Below are positions 17,613 to 26,250 of a DNA stretch of 64,000 bases, one piece after another; positions within the stretch are counted from its first letter, which is position 1, and the number at the start of each line of letters is the position of its first letter. Origin of the DNA: Salinisphaera sp002433465 (GTDB lineage Bacteria; Pseudomonadota; Gammaproteobacteria; Nevskiales; Salinisphaeraceae); NCBI RefSeq assembly GCF_040361435.1, contig NZ_APNL01000008.1, positions 118,192 to 182,191 on the forward strand, read 5' to 3'. The notes under the pieces are model-generated. The model was not told the DNA's origin and searched no databases. It worked only from the letters and a program-made list of their open reading frames with translations. The position numbers and the translations under genes are program-made.

Positions 17613-18254
17613 ATGAAGCGGCCGCGACTCGGCATTCGAAACCTGAGCTGTGGGCGCGGCGAGAACGCTTTGTTCCAGGGGCTGGATATCAGCCTCGTGG
17701 GCGGCGAGGCCGCGCGCGTGCTCGGCGAAAACGGGGCCGGCAAGACAACGCTTTTGCGCACTCTGGGCGGACTTCAGGCGCCCCTGACGGGCGAGGTCGT
17801 CTGGGAGTCGGCCCGCGACGCGGGCGCTGTCGACGACCCCGTCCTCCTGCAGGACGAGCTGTGTTTCGTCGGCCACGACAACGCGCTCAATGCGGCACTT
17901 ACCCCGGTCGAGAATCTGGACGTGCTCATGCGTCTGTGTGGCCGTCGCGTGGCGCCGGGGCGTATTCGCGACACCCTGGCCGAGCTGGGCCTTAAACGCC
18001 TCGCGCACCGGCCCAGCGGACGCCTTTCGGCGGGACAGAAGCGGCGCGTGTCGCTGGCGCGGCTGTGGTTGACCGATGCGCCGCTGTGGCTGCTGGATGA
18101 ACCGGCCTCGGCGCTTGACGTGGATTCGCGCGCGCTGCTGTGTGCGCGGATAGCCGCCCATGTGGCGGCGGGCGGCATCGCGGTGTTCACCACCCACGAG
18201 GCCTTGACCCTGGCCGACGTGCCGGTGCGATCGATCGAGCTGTTGCCATGCTGA
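17613..18254 (+). CDS. ccmA: heme exporter ATP-binding protein CcmA
   Basis: The ATPase subunit of the CcmABCD complex, which releases heme-loaded CcmE during cytochrome c maturation at the inner membrane. The 213 residues show Walker A (GENGAGKTT, about 38-46), the ABC signature LSAGQKRRVSLARL, Walker B LWLLDEPASALD and the switch His in FTTHEAL. It is the first gene of the ccm operon and overlaps ccmB by 7 bases. Confidence 0.97.
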   Translation: MKRPRLGIRNLSCGRGENALFQGLDISLVGGEAARVLGENGAGKTTLLRTLGGLQAPLTGEVVWESARDAGAVDDPVLLQDELCFVGHDNALNAALTPVENLDVLMRLCGRRVAPGRIRDTLAELGLKRLAHRPSGRLSAGQKRRVSLARLWLTDAPLWLLDEPASALDVDSRALLCARIAAHVAAGGIAVFTTHEALTLADVPVRSIELLPC

Positions 18255-18916
18255 GCGTGTTCTGGGCGGTGCTGCGCCGGGATCTGCTGCTGGCGTTTCG
18301 ACAGCGCGGCGTGCTGGTCCACCATCTGCTGTTCTTCGTGCTGGTGGTGGCCTTGTTTCCGCTCGGCACGGGCGCGAGTCCGTCGATTCTGGTGACGGTG
18401 TCGCCGGCGCTGATCTGGATGTCGGTACTGCTGGCCGCGCTGTTATCGTTGCAGCGGCTGTTCAAGCCCGATTACGAAGACGGCACTCTGGAGCAATACG
18501 TTCTTTCACCGGAACCGCTGGCAGTGATCGCGTTGGCCAAGGTGCTGGCCTATTGGCTGGCCAGCGGGTTGATCTTCGTGCTGGCTTCGCCGCTGCTGGT
18601 GTTGCTGCTCGGCGTGCCTGTGGGCGCGGTACCCGTTATCATGGCCAGCTTGTTGCTCGGCACGCCGACCCTGGGATTGGTGGGGGCGATCGGCACGGCA
18701 CTGACATTGAGCCTGCCGCGTGCCGGACTGCTTTTGAGTCTGCTGATTTTCCCGCTCTACGTGCCGGTGCTTATTTTTGGCGCGGGCGCCATGCGCGCGG
18801 CGATCGAAGGCTTGCCCGCTGCGGGCGCGCTCTATCTGCTGGCTGCGCTACTCATGCTCGGCATCAGTACCGCGCCCTTTGCGATCGCGGCGGCGTTGAA
18901 AATCAGCATGGAGTAG
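18248..18916 (+). CDS. ccmB: heme exporter permease CcmB
   Basis: An inner-membrane permease of 222 residues from ATG 18248; an upstream in-frame extension falls inside ccmA. Six hydrophobic segments and the block LFKPDYEDGTLEQYVLSPEP, followed by ALAKVLAYWL, match CcmB. It works with CcmA, CcmC and CcmD to release holo-CcmE. A 157-base gap with two hairpins separates it from ccmC, the only sizeable gap in the ccm operon. Confidence 0.96.
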   Translation: MLSVFWAVLRRDLLLAFRQRGVLVHHLLFFVLVVALFPLGTGASPSILVTVSPALIWMSVLLAALLSLQRLFKPDYEDGTLEQYVLSPEPLAVIALAKVLAYWLASGLIFVLASPLLVLLLGVPVGAVPVIMASLLLGTPTLGLVGAIGTALTLSLPRAGLLLSLLIFPLYVPVLIFGAGAMRAAIEGLPAAGALYLLAALLMLGISTAPFAIAAALKISME

Positions 18917-18920
18917 GGAA

Positions 18921-18952
18921 CCCCGAGCCGGCTCGGGGCCGAAGATTTTCGG
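18921..18952 (+). terminator. two adjacent hairpins between ccmB and ccmC
   Basis: CCCCGAGCCGGCTCGGGG at 18921-18938 is a perfect 18-base palindrome, directly followed by CCGAA-GATT-TTCGG at 18939-18952. No run of T follows, so a full intrinsic terminator is unlikely. The pair could be an RNA-stability element, a partial attenuator or a weak terminator inside the ccm operon. The rest of the gap up to 19073 shows no gene. Confidence 0.4.
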
Positions 18953-19073
18953 GCGCGACACGGTTGCGCCAGATCAATGCATCGCCTGAATGGTCGAGAC
19001 ACACTATGCGTCGACTTAATCCACAATCTATCTGCAACGCAACGGTGTAGGCGTTTTGGCGAAGTCTGCGTTC

Positions 19074-19808
19074 ATGCTCTGGCTGCATCGTTTCGGATCG
19101 CTGCCGTATTTCTACCGGGTCAGCCGGCCCATCGCGCTTGCGTTGGCGGTGCCGGGGCTGCTGCTCGCCGCCTACGGGGTATACGGCGGGCTGGTTAATG
19201 CGCCGGTCGATTATCAGCAGGGCGACGCGTTTCGTATCCTCTATATCCACGTGCCCAGCGCCTGGCTGTCGTTGTTCGGCTATACGAGCATGGCGATCGC
19301 AGGCGCGGTGGCCCTGGTGTGGCGCCTCAAGCTGGCAGAGATTTTCGTGGTCGCCGCGGCGCCGGTCGGGGCGAGCTTTACTTTTCTGGCCCTGGTCACC
19401 GGCTCCATCTGGGGCAAGCCGATGTGGGGCACCTGGTGGGTCTGGGATGCACGCCTGACCTCCGAGTTGATCCTGCTGTTTCTGTATCTCGGCGTCATCG
19501 CCCTGCATAACGCCATCGAATCGCCGCGCAGCGCGGCACGCGCCTGTGCGCTTTTGTCGGTGGTCGGCGTGATCAACGTGCCCATCATTCATTTTTCGGT
19601 CGAATGGTGGAATACGCTGCACCAGGGCCCGACCGTGACCCGCTTCGGGCGCCCGGCCATGGAGATGGCCATGCTCTGGCCGCTGCTGTGTGCCGCGCTC
19701 GGCTTCACTCTGATGTTTGGCTGGCTCACGCTCTGGAACATGCGCGTGCAACTGCTCAGGCGCGAACGGCGTAGCCGCTGGGTCAAGAAGGTGTTTTCCG
19801 ATGCATGA
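19074..19808 (+). CDS. ccmC: heme exporter / heme-handling protein CcmC
   Basis: A six-helix inner-membrane protein with the WWD heme-handling motif WGTWWVWDARLTSELIL and conserved flanking histidines (YIHVPSAW before it, IHFSVEWWNTLHQG after it). It delivers heme to CcmE. I prefer ATG 19074 (244 residues); a TTG at 19056 would add six residues, and neither has a strong ribosome-binding site. It overlaps ccmD by 8 bases. Confidence 0.96.
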   Translation: MLWLHRFGSLPYFYRVSRPIALALAVPGLLLAAYGVYGGLVNAPVDYQQGDAFRILYIHVPSAWLSLFGYTSMAIAGAVALVWRLKLAEIFVVAAAPVGASFTFLALVTGSIWGKPMWGTWWVWDARLTSELILLFLYLGVIALHNAIESPRSAARACALLSVVGVINVPIIHFSVEWWNTLHQGPTVTRFGRPAMEMAMLWPLLCAALGFTLMFGWLTLWNMRVQLLRRERRSRWVKKVFSDA

Positions 19809-19965
19809 ATCCTGGCAGCAATTCTGGGCCATGGGCGGTTATGCCGGCTATGTGTGGAGCAGCTACGCCATCGCCGCGGTGGTCATCGTGGGCAATATCG
19901 TCGCGCCTGTAATCGCCCATCGTCAGATCGCCCGGCGGATCAAGAACGAGGAATTCGATGACTAG
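19801..19965 (+). CDS. ccmD: heme exporter protein CcmD
   Basis: A small 54-residue protein starting at ATG 19801, inside the end of ccmC. It has the standard CcmD layout: a short N terminus (ESWQQFWAMGGYAGYVWSSY), one membrane helix (AIAAVVIVGNIVAPV) and a basic C-terminal tail. It links CcmE to the CcmABC complex. Its end overlaps the ccmE start by 8 bases. Confidence 0.93.
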   Translation: MHESWQQFWAMGGYAGYVWSSYAIAAVVIVGNIVAPVIAHRQIARRIKNEEFDD

Positions 19966-20422
19966 AACACGACGTCGTCGTCTGATGCTGGTCGGCGGGC
20001 TGTTCGTTGGCCTGGCCGCGGCTACAGCGCTTGCCCTGACCGCATTCAGCGAAAACATCCTCTATTTCTATCAGCCAAGCGAAATCGTGGGCGGGCAAGC
20101 GCCGACGCATACCCGCTTCCGGATTGGCGGGCTGGTGGAAACCGGCTCGGTCGAGCGCAACAACGACGACCTGCTGGTGCGCTTCACGCTGGCCGACTGT
20201 GAAGCCAGCGTGCCGGTACAGTTTCGTGGCACCTTGCCGGACCTGTTTCGCGAAGGGCAGGGCATCGTGGCCTACGGCCAGCTCAACGAATCCGGCCAGT
20301 TCGTGGCCGATGAGGTCCTGGCCAAACATGACGAGAACTATATGTCGCCGGATGTGGCAGAAGCCATGAAGGACGCCTCGGGCACAAGCTGCATGCCCAG
20401 CAACATGCAGGCCCAGCGATGA
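19958..20422 (+). CDS. ccmE: heme chaperone CcmE
   Basis: A periplasmic, membrane-anchored heme chaperone of 154 residues. It has a basic N-terminal RTRRRR stretch, one membrane helix (about 10-30) and an OB-fold domain. The covalent heme histidine lies in the conserved block VLAKHDENYMSPDV (His about 127). It carries heme from CcmABCD to CcmF/CcmH. It overlaps both neighbouring genes (8 bases with ccmD, 4 with ccmF). Confidence 0.97.
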   Translation: MTRTRRRRLMLVGGLFVGLAAATALALTAFSENILYFYQPSEIVGGQAPTHTRFRIGGLVETGSVERNNDDLLVRFTLADCEASVPVQFRGTLPDLFREGQGIVAYGQLNESGQFVADEVLAKHDENYMSPDVAEAMKDASGTSCMPSNMQAQR

Positions 20423-22389
20423 TCCCGGAGATCGGCCATTTCGCGCTGATTCTGGCCCTGGGCCTGGCCACGCTGCAGACCGTGTTGCCGATGTACGGGA
20501 TCTGGCGTTCGCGCTCGGATTGTCTGGCGGTGGCGGCACCGGCGGCCATCGGTCAGTTCGTGATGATGGGCATTGCCTTTGTCGCCCTGGGTTTCGCCTT
20601 CTATGCCAACGATTTCTCGGTGGCCTATGTGGCAGCGAACTCCAATACCCAGCTGCCGTGGTTCTATCGGCTGTCTGCGATCTGGGGCGCGCACGAAGGG
20701 TCGCTGCTGCTGTGGATGATGCTGCTGGCAGGCTGGAGCCTGGCGGTTGCCCTGGCCAGCCGGACCCTGCCGCGCGACGTGGCCAGCTGTGTGCTGGCGG
20801 TGATGGGCGCGGTCAGCGTGGGGTTCTTGCTGTTTACCCTGTTTACCTCGAACCCGTTCGAGCGCCAGTTCCCGGCCCCCATGGAAGGCCGCGACCTCAA
20901 TCCGCTGTTGCAGGACCCTGGGCTGGTGGTGCATCCGCCCATGCTCTATATGGGCTATGTGGGCTTCGCCGTGGCTTTCGCCTTTGCCATAACCGCCTTG
21001 ATTACCGGCCGCGTGGATAGCGCCTGGACGCGCTGGACGCGGCCCTGGACGACCGCGGCATGGATGTTTCTGACCATTGGCGTCACGCTTGGCAGCTGGT
21101 GGGCCTACAAGGAACTGGGCTGGGGCGGCTGGTGGTTCTGGGACCCGGTCGAAAACGCCTCCTTCATGCCGTGGCTGGTCGGCACCGCGCTGATTCATTC
21201 GCTGGCGGTCACCGAGAAGCGCGGCATCTTCAAGAGCTGGACGGTACTGCTGGCGATCACCGCGTTTGCCTTGTCGCTGCTGGGGACGTTCCTGGTGCGC
21301 TCGGGGGTGCTGATTTCGGTGCATGCTTTTGCCACCGATCCGACCCGCGGTATATACATCCTGACCTTCTTTGCTGTCGTGGTCGGCGGGTCGCTGCTGC
21401 TTTACGCCCTGCGCGCGGCCCAGTTCGAAGCCGGCCGCGAGCCGGTTGCGGCGTTGTCTCGGGAAGGCTTGCTGTTGCTCAACAACATCTTCCTGGTGGT
21501 TGCTGCCGCCGGCGTGTTGCTGGGCACGCTCTATCCCATCCTGGCTGATTCGCTGGGCATGGGGCGCCTATCGGTCGGCCCGCCGTATTTCAACAAGGTC
21601 TTCATTCCGCTGACCGTGCCGCTGGTGGTGCTGATCGGCGCCGCCGCAGTGATGGCCTGGAAGCGTACCCGGGCCGACGTGCTGCGTTCGCGCCTTTGGG
21701 TCCCCTTGATCGTCTCCATCGTCGCTGGCGTGGCCCTGCCGCTATTCACGGTCGGCACCACGGCGGTGGCCGCGGTTGCCGGCTGCGTATTGGGCTGCTG
21801 GGCGATCGTGACCGCTTTCGAGGATATCCTGCGGCGTAGCCGCGGGCGTCGCGTGATGCTGCCGCGCAACGTGGTCGGCATGGCCCTCGCCCATGCCGGG
21901 GTGGGCATTTTCGTCATCGGTGTCAGTCTGGTGAGCGGCTTCGGCGGCGAGCACGACGTACGGCTGGCACCAGGGCAGAGCACGGAAATGGTTGGCTACG
22001 AGTTCACCTTTCTCGGTACCCGGCACGTGGACGGGCCGAATTTCGTTGCCGAAATCGGCGATTTCATCGTTCGCGAAGACGGCCGCCAGATCGCGGAGCT
22101 GTTTCCCTCCAAACGACGCTATAACGCCGGCGGTCAGAGCATGACCGAAGCCGGTATCGATGTCGGTATCACCCGCGATATCTATGTGTCTCTCGGCGAG
22201 CCGTTGTCCGGCGATGCCTGGAGCGTGCGAATCTATCATCGGCCGTTCGTGCGCTGGATCTGGGCGGGCGGCTTCATCTCGGCGCTGGGTGGTCTGATCG
22301 CGCTCACCGACAAACGCTATCGCCGCCGCCGTGCCACCGCTGACAAGCCGGTGGCAACGGATCGCGGCCTGACCACGGCGAGTGCATGA
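20419..22389 (+). CDS. ccmF: heme lyase subunit CcmF
   Basis: A large inner-membrane protein of 656 residues with about 15 membrane segments. It shows the WWD domain GWGGWWFWDPVENASFMPWL and conserved heme-ligand histidines (for example VVHPPMLYMGYVG and ALIHSLAVTEKR). It is the core of the CcmFGH lyase that attaches heme to apocytochrome CXXCH motifs. Length and motif order are normal. It overlaps ccmE and ccmG by 4 bases each. Confidence 0.97.
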   Translation: MIPEIGHFALILALGLATLQTVLPMYGIWRSRSDCLAVAAPAAIGQFVMMGIAFVALGFAFYANDFSVAYVAANSNTQLPWFYRLSAIWGAHEGSLLLWMMLLAGWSLAVALASRTLPRDVASCVLAVMGAVSVGFLLFTLFTSNPFERQFPAPMEGRDLNPLLQDPGLVVHPPMLYMGYVGFAVAFAFAITALITGRVDSAWTRWTRPWTTAAWMFLTIGVTLGSWWAYKELGWGGWWFWDPVENASFMPWLVGTALIHSLAVTEKRGIFKSWTVLLAITAFALSLLGTFLVRSGVLISVHAFATDPTRGIYILTFFAVVVGGSLLLYALRAAQFEAGREPVAALSREGLLLLNNIFLVVAAAGVLLGTLYPILADSLGMGRLSVGPPYFNKVFIPLTVPLVVLIGAAAVMAWKRTRADVLRSRLWVPLIVSIVAGVALPLFTVGTTAVAAVAGCVLGCWAIVTAFEDILRRSRGRRVMLPRNVVGMALAHAGVGIFVIGVSLVSGFGGEHDVRLAPGQSTEMVGYEFTFLGTRHVDGPNFVAEIGDFIVREDGRQIAELFPSKRRYNAGGQSMTEAGIDVGITRDIYVSLGEPLSGDAWSVRIYHRPFVRWIWAGGFISALGGLIALTDKRYRRRRATADKPVATDRGLTTASA

Positions 22390-22925
22390 TGCGCTGGCGC
22401 CTGGTTCTGCCGATCGTTATCGTGTTTGCGCTGATCGTGCTGCTCGGCTACGGCCTCACGCGGCGCCCGGATATCCTGCCCTCGGCGTTCATCGATAAGC
22501 CGGCGCCCGCATTCGATCTGCCGACGCTCGCCTCCGACCGGGACCGGATCACGGTCGACGATCTGAAAGGCCGGGTGACGCTGGTGAACGTCTGGGCGAG
22601 CTGGTGCGTGGCCTGTCGCGCAGAGCACGAGCTGATTACTGCCGTGTCGCGGCGTACCGGCGTGCCGGTGGTCGGTCTGAATTACAAGGACACCGAGGCC
22701 GACGCGCTGCGCTGGCTGGGGCGCTACGGCAACCCGTTTGCGGTGGTCGCATTCGATCCGAGCGGGGCGACCGGTATCGACTGGGGCGTGTCGGCCGTGC
22801 CGGAGACCTTCGTGGTCGATGCGCAGGGCATCATCCGTTACAAGGTGGTTGGGCCGATTACGCGCGAAGAGATGAACGCATCGCTCATTCCGAAGCTCGA
22901 GCAGCTCAAGGCAAAGGGATCCTGA
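22386..22925 (+). CDS. ccmG: thiol:disulfide interchange protein CcmG/DsbE
   Basis: A membrane-anchored periplasmic thioredoxin-like protein of 179 residues. An N-terminal helix (about 4-22) is followed by the CcmG insert (FIDKPAPAFDLPTL) and the active site WASWCVACRAEH. The later GVSAVPETFVVD holds the cis-proline. It keeps apocytochrome c cysteines reduced for heme attachment. Its last base is the first base of the ccmH start codon. Confidence 0.96.
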   Translation: MMRWRLVLPIVIVFALIVLLGYGLTRRPDILPSAFIDKPAPAFDLPTLASDRDRITVDDLKGRVTLVNVWASWCVACRAEHELITAVSRRTGVPVVGLNYKDTEADALRWLGRYGNPFAVVAFDPSGATGIDWGVSAVPETFVVDAQGIIRYKVVGPITREEMNASLIPKLEQLKAKGS

Positions 22926-23398
22926 TGCGCACGCTGCTGGTCGGCTTGTTGCTGTTGCTCGCTACGTCCGCTGCCCAGGCGGTAGACCTGCAGGGCGAGG
23001 AACTGGCGCGTTATCACGCCCTCAACGCCGAGCTGCGTTGTCTGATCTGTCAGAACCGCAGCATTGCCGAATCGGATGCGCCGCTGGCCCAGGACCTGCG
23101 CGCCATCGTTGAACGTCAGATCGCGCAAGGGCGCAGCGACGCCGAGATCAAGCAGTACCTGGTCGATCGTTACGGCAAGTGGGTGCTCTACGATCCGCCG
23201 CTGGATTCGGCCACGATCATTCTCTGGGCAGGGCCGTTCGTCATGCTGGCAATCGGCCTGCTGGTGGTTTTCCTGCTGATGCGCCGGCGCCGTGGCGCGC
23301 CGGCGCCATCGCCGTCGTTGGACCGCGAGCGACTTAATCGTGTGCTCGACGAACAGGCACGAGACGCGGACACCGACTCGTCTGAAGAGCGTTCATGA
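22925..23398 (+). CDS. ccmH: cytochrome c maturation protein CcmH (N-terminal type)
   Basis: A 157-residue protein with a cleavable signal (LLLLLATSAAQAV), the redox motif LRCLICQNRSIAESDA, a three-helix CcmH bundle (IVERQIAQGRSDAEIKQYLV, DRYGKWVLYDPPLD) and one C-terminal membrane helix. It reduces or presents apocytochrome thiols to the heme lyase. CcmH and CcmI are separate genes here, unlike the fused E. coli form. Confidence 0.95.
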   Translation: MRTLLVGLLLLLATSAAQAVDLQGEELARYHALNAELRCLICQNRSIAESDAPLAQDLRAIVERQIAQGRSDAEIKQYLVDRYGKWVLYDPPLDSATIILWAGPFVMLAIGLLVVFLLMRRRRGAPAPSPSLDRERLNRVLDEQARDADTDSSEERS

Positions 23399-24222
23399 CC
23401 GAATTTCTTGTTTTTGCGGCAGTGCTCGTCGCTGCCAGTCTCGTATTCGTTCTGGTGCCACTCTGGCGCGCGGGCACGCCGTCCGCGGACAAGCGCCGGG
23501 CGGCGAATATCACGATCTACCATCAGCGCTATGCCGAGATCGAGCGCGAGGTGGCTGCGGGCGCACTGACTCGACAGGACGCCGAAAGCCAGAAGGATGA
23601 GCTCGGCGCCCGCCTGCTCGCCGATATCGACGATACGCCTGAGCTGGCACCGTCGCCCAGGGCTGCGCGCCGGCCGTGGGTGGCCACGATACTGGTGCTC
23701 GCCGTGATGGTGGGCGGCTCGGCCGCGGTGTACTGGAAGATCGGCGACTATCAGGCCTTCGTCGAACAGGATACGCCCGACCTGAACGCGATGATCGCGG
23801 AACTGGAGCAGCGGGTAAACGATCATCCCGACGACATGCAGGCACGCGCGATGCTCGCGCGTGCGAGCGAGGCCGGCGGCGATTACGGCGCGGCCGCCGA
23901 GCAATATCGTGCGCTCAATGCGGCCATGCCGGCGCCGCGGCCGCCGATCATCGCCGCCGAAGCGCAGGCGACTCTGGCCGCGACCGATGATCTGCAGGGT
24001 CGGGCGAAAACACTCTACGAGCAGCTGCTCGAACTGGAGCCACAAAGCCGCGAGGCGCTTTGGTATCTGGGCCTGGCCGCGGCCGAGCGCGGCGAGGGTG
24101 AGGCGGCTATCGACTACTGGGACCGGTTGCTGGCCCAGGATCTGCCCGAAGACTTCGCCACCATGGTCGCCAACCGCCGCGCCGAACTGGCCGGTGAGAA
24201 ACCGACCTTGTCGAATGACTAA
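23395..24222 (+). CDS. ccmI: cytochrome c maturation chaperone CcmI
   Basis: A 275-residue protein with two N-terminal membrane helices (about 3-22 and 94-112) flanking a cytoplasmic loop that contains the Arg-rich segment TIYHQRYAEIEREVAAG. A periplasmic TPR-like helical domain fills the rest (DDMQARAMLARASEAGGDYG, SREALWYLGLAAAERGEGE). CcmI binds apocytochrome C termini for the lyase. It closes the ccm operon and overlaps ccmH by 4 bases. Confidence 0.93.
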   Translation: MTEFLVFAAVLVAASLVFVLVPLWRAGTPSADKRRAANITIYHQRYAEIEREVAAGALTRQDAESQKDELGARLLADIDDTPELAPSPRAARRPWVATILVLAVMVGGSAAVYWKIGDYQAFVEQDTPDLNAMIAELEQRVNDHPDDMQARAMLARASEAGGDYGAAAEQYRALNAAMPAPRPPIIAAEAQATLAATDDLQGRAKTLYEQLLELEPQSREALWYLGLAAAERGEGEAAIDYWDRLLAQDLPEDFATMVANRRAELAGEKPTLSND

Positions 24223-24286
24223 GCGTGTTGTTTCGCCCCAGTAAAGGGGTTAACGTCGCTGCTAAACCAACCCGACCCCATAGGCG

Positions 24287-25165
24287 ATGGCAAACGAAAC
24301 CCGGCTCGAATACGACTCTCTTCCGGCGGTTGCGCCGTCCTATCTACGGGCCGCGACGACGCTGTCGGGCGGCCTGTCCGGCGATGAAACCATACCGCCG
24401 ATCGTTGCAGAACTGCCGGATCTCGAGGTCCGCGCCGAAGAGCTGGCGAAGTATCGCAAGGTGTGCGGTTTTCAGCATTCGCCGCATTTGCCGGTCACCT
24501 ATCCCCATGTGCTGGCCTTTCCCATGCACATGGCGGTACTCACCCACAAGCGTTTTCCGCTCAAGCTGCTGGGCCTGATTCATCTGCGTAACCAGATTAC
24601 CCAGTATCGGGCCATCGAGACCGCGGAAAAGCTGCATATCGAGGTCAGCGTCGGCGGCCATCGGGAAGTCGAGAAGGGCGTCGAGTTCGATCTGGTCACG
24701 CGCGTGCGCGACCGGGCCGGCGAACTGATCTGGCAGGAAGACAGTTCGATGCTTTCGCGCCAGAAAACCAACGTACCCAAGTCGCCCAAGAAGAAGCACG
24801 ACGACGGGCTCGGCTTCGATATCGAAGAAGAAGTCACCTGGGACGTGCCCGAAAACATCGGGCGCCGCTATGCCAGCGCGGCGGGCGACTACAACCCGAT
24901 CCACCTGAGCCCCTGGAGCGCGAAGCTGTTCGGTTTTCCGCGCGCCATCGCGACCGGCATGTGGACCAAGGCACGCGCCGCGGCGGAACTCGAGCCGAAG
25001 CTCGAGCAGGCCGCCTATACGCTGACGCTGGGTTTCAAGAAACCGGTCTTCCTGCCGAGCAAGGCCCGCTTTGCCTACAGCCTTGGCGCACAGGGCGCGG
25101 ATTTTGCATTGACCAATCCCAAAGGCGATATCGTCCACCTGCTTGGCGATATACGCTATCTCTAG
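24287..25165 (+). CDS. MaoC-family double-hotdog hydratase/dehydratase
   Basis: A 292-residue cytoplasmic protein. The C-terminal part has the R-specific hydratase motif YASAAGDYNPIHLSPWSAKL, with the catalytic Asp and His of the MaoC family, followed by FGFPRAIATGMWTKARAAAE. The N-terminal half is a second, degenerate hotdog without the motif (HVLAFPMHMAVLTHKRFPLK). It probably hydrates enoyl-CoA or dehydrates 3-hydroxyacyl-CoA, although the physiological substrate is unknown. It stands alone between ccmI and galU. Confidence 0.85.
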   Translation: MANETRLEYDSLPAVAPSYLRAATTLSGGLSGDETIPPIVAELPDLEVRAEELAKYRKVCGFQHSPHLPVTYPHVLAFPMHMAVLTHKRFPLKLLGLIHLRNQITQYRAIETAEKLHIEVSVGGHREVEKGVEFDLVTRVRDRAGELIWQEDSSMLSRQKTNVPKSPKKKHDDGLGFDIEEEVTWDVPENIGRRYASAAGDYNPIHLSPWSAKLFGFPRAIATGMWTKARAAAELEPKLEQAAYTLTLGFKKPVFLPSKARFAYSLGAQGADFALTNPKGDIVHLLGDIRYL

Positions 25166-25203
25166 ATTTAAATTCGAAGGGCTGACAAGCCAAAGGATCG
25201 ACT

Positions 25204-26109
25204 ATGCGTATTCGTAAGGCGGTGTTCCCGGTCGCAGGGCTGGGCACGCGTTTTCTGCCGGCAACCAAGGCCAGCGCCAAAGAGATCCTGCCGGTGGTGG
25301 ACAAGCCGCTGATCCAGTATGCGGTCAAGGAGGCGATCGCAGCCGGCGCCGAGGAAATGGTGTTCATCACGAGTCACACCAAGAACTCGATCATGGATCA
25401 TTTCGATCGGGACTATGAGCTGGAAGCCACGCTCGAGGCCAAGGGCAAGGAAGAATTGCTGCAGGCGGTCAAGGACGTACTACCGCCGGGTATCAGCTGT
25501 GTCTATATCCGCCAGCCCGAGCAGATGGGCCTTGGTCATGCCATCAGCTGCGCATTGCCGGCCGTGGGCGACCAGGATTTCGCCGTCATCCTCGCTGACG
25601 ACTTGATCGCGGGCTCCTTCCAGCCGTGCATGGCGCAGATGCAGCGGGTGTATCAGGAGTACGGCACGAGCGTGCTCGCGGTACAGCGCGTGCCCTGGGA
25701 AGAAACCTACAAGTACGGCATTGTGGAAGTGGAGCCGATCGGCCCCGGGCTGTCCGAAATTCGCGGCATCGTGGAAAAACCCGATCCGGACAAGGCCCCG
25801 TCGAATCTGGCCGTGGTCGGCCGCTATATCCTCACGCCACGCATATTCCGGCTGCTGGACAAGACCAAGCCCGGTGCGGGGGGCGAGATCCAGCTCACCG
25901 ACGCCATCGAGGCACTGATGGGCGAGCAGACCGTGCTGGCCTACGAGTTCGAAGGCACCCGCTACGACTGCGGCAGCAAGTTCGGCTACCTCAAGGCCAA
26001 CGTCGAAATGGGGCTTCAGCACCACGAGATCGGCGACGAGTTTCGCAGCTACCTCAAAAACCTCACGGCGGGCTGGGACGAAGAAGACGATGCGAACAAG
26101 ACTGGCTGA
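25204..26109 (+). CDS. galU: UTP--glucose-1-phosphate uridylyltransferase
   Basis: A 301-residue enzyme that makes UDP-glucose from UTP and glucose-1-phosphate. It has the nucleotidyltransferase signature VAGLGTRFLPATKASAKEIL, the PVVDKPLIQYAVKEA block, the metal-binding region VILADDLI and GIVEKPDPDKAPSNLAVVGR. Its product could feed the EPS priming transferase at 6.8-8.2 kb. It starts 38 bases after the MaoC gene and is followed by a small hairpin at 26115-26134 before sucA. Confidence 0.97.
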   Translation: MRIRKAVFPVAGLGTRFLPATKASAKEILPVVDKPLIQYAVKEAIAAGAEEMVFITSHTKNSIMDHFDRDYELEATLEAKGKEELLQAVKDVLPPGISCVYIRQPEQMGLGHAISCALPAVGDQDFAVILADDLIAGSFQPCMAQMQRVYQEYGTSVLAVQRVPWEETYKYGIVEVEPIGPGLSEIRGIVEKPDPDKAPSNLAVVGRYILTPRIFRLLDKTKPGAGGEIQLTDAIEALMGEQTVLAYEFEGTRYDCGSKFGYLKANVEMGLQHHEIGDEFRSYLKNLTAGWDEEDDANKTG

Positions 26110-26114
26110 GACCG

Positions 26115-26134
26115 GCCCGTGTTCGGTCACGGGC
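26115..26134 (+). terminator. hairpin after galU
   Basis: GCCCGTG-TTCGGT-CACGGGC is a 7-bp stem with a 6-base loop, starting 5 bases after the galU stop. No T-run follows at once; the next T-rich stretch (TTTGTTATCATTAG) is more than 10 bases away and may belong to a sucA promoter. It could be a weak terminator or processing element. Confidence 0.4.
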
Positions 26135-26250
26135 AAGGGTACGGTTTGTTATCATTAGCGGCCATCGCGGCGCCCGCCGGCAGGCGTCGCATCGGCACGG
26201 TTTGAACGAGGCGATCCCGGCGCCTCGACACGGCCACAGGGCCTTAGTCT

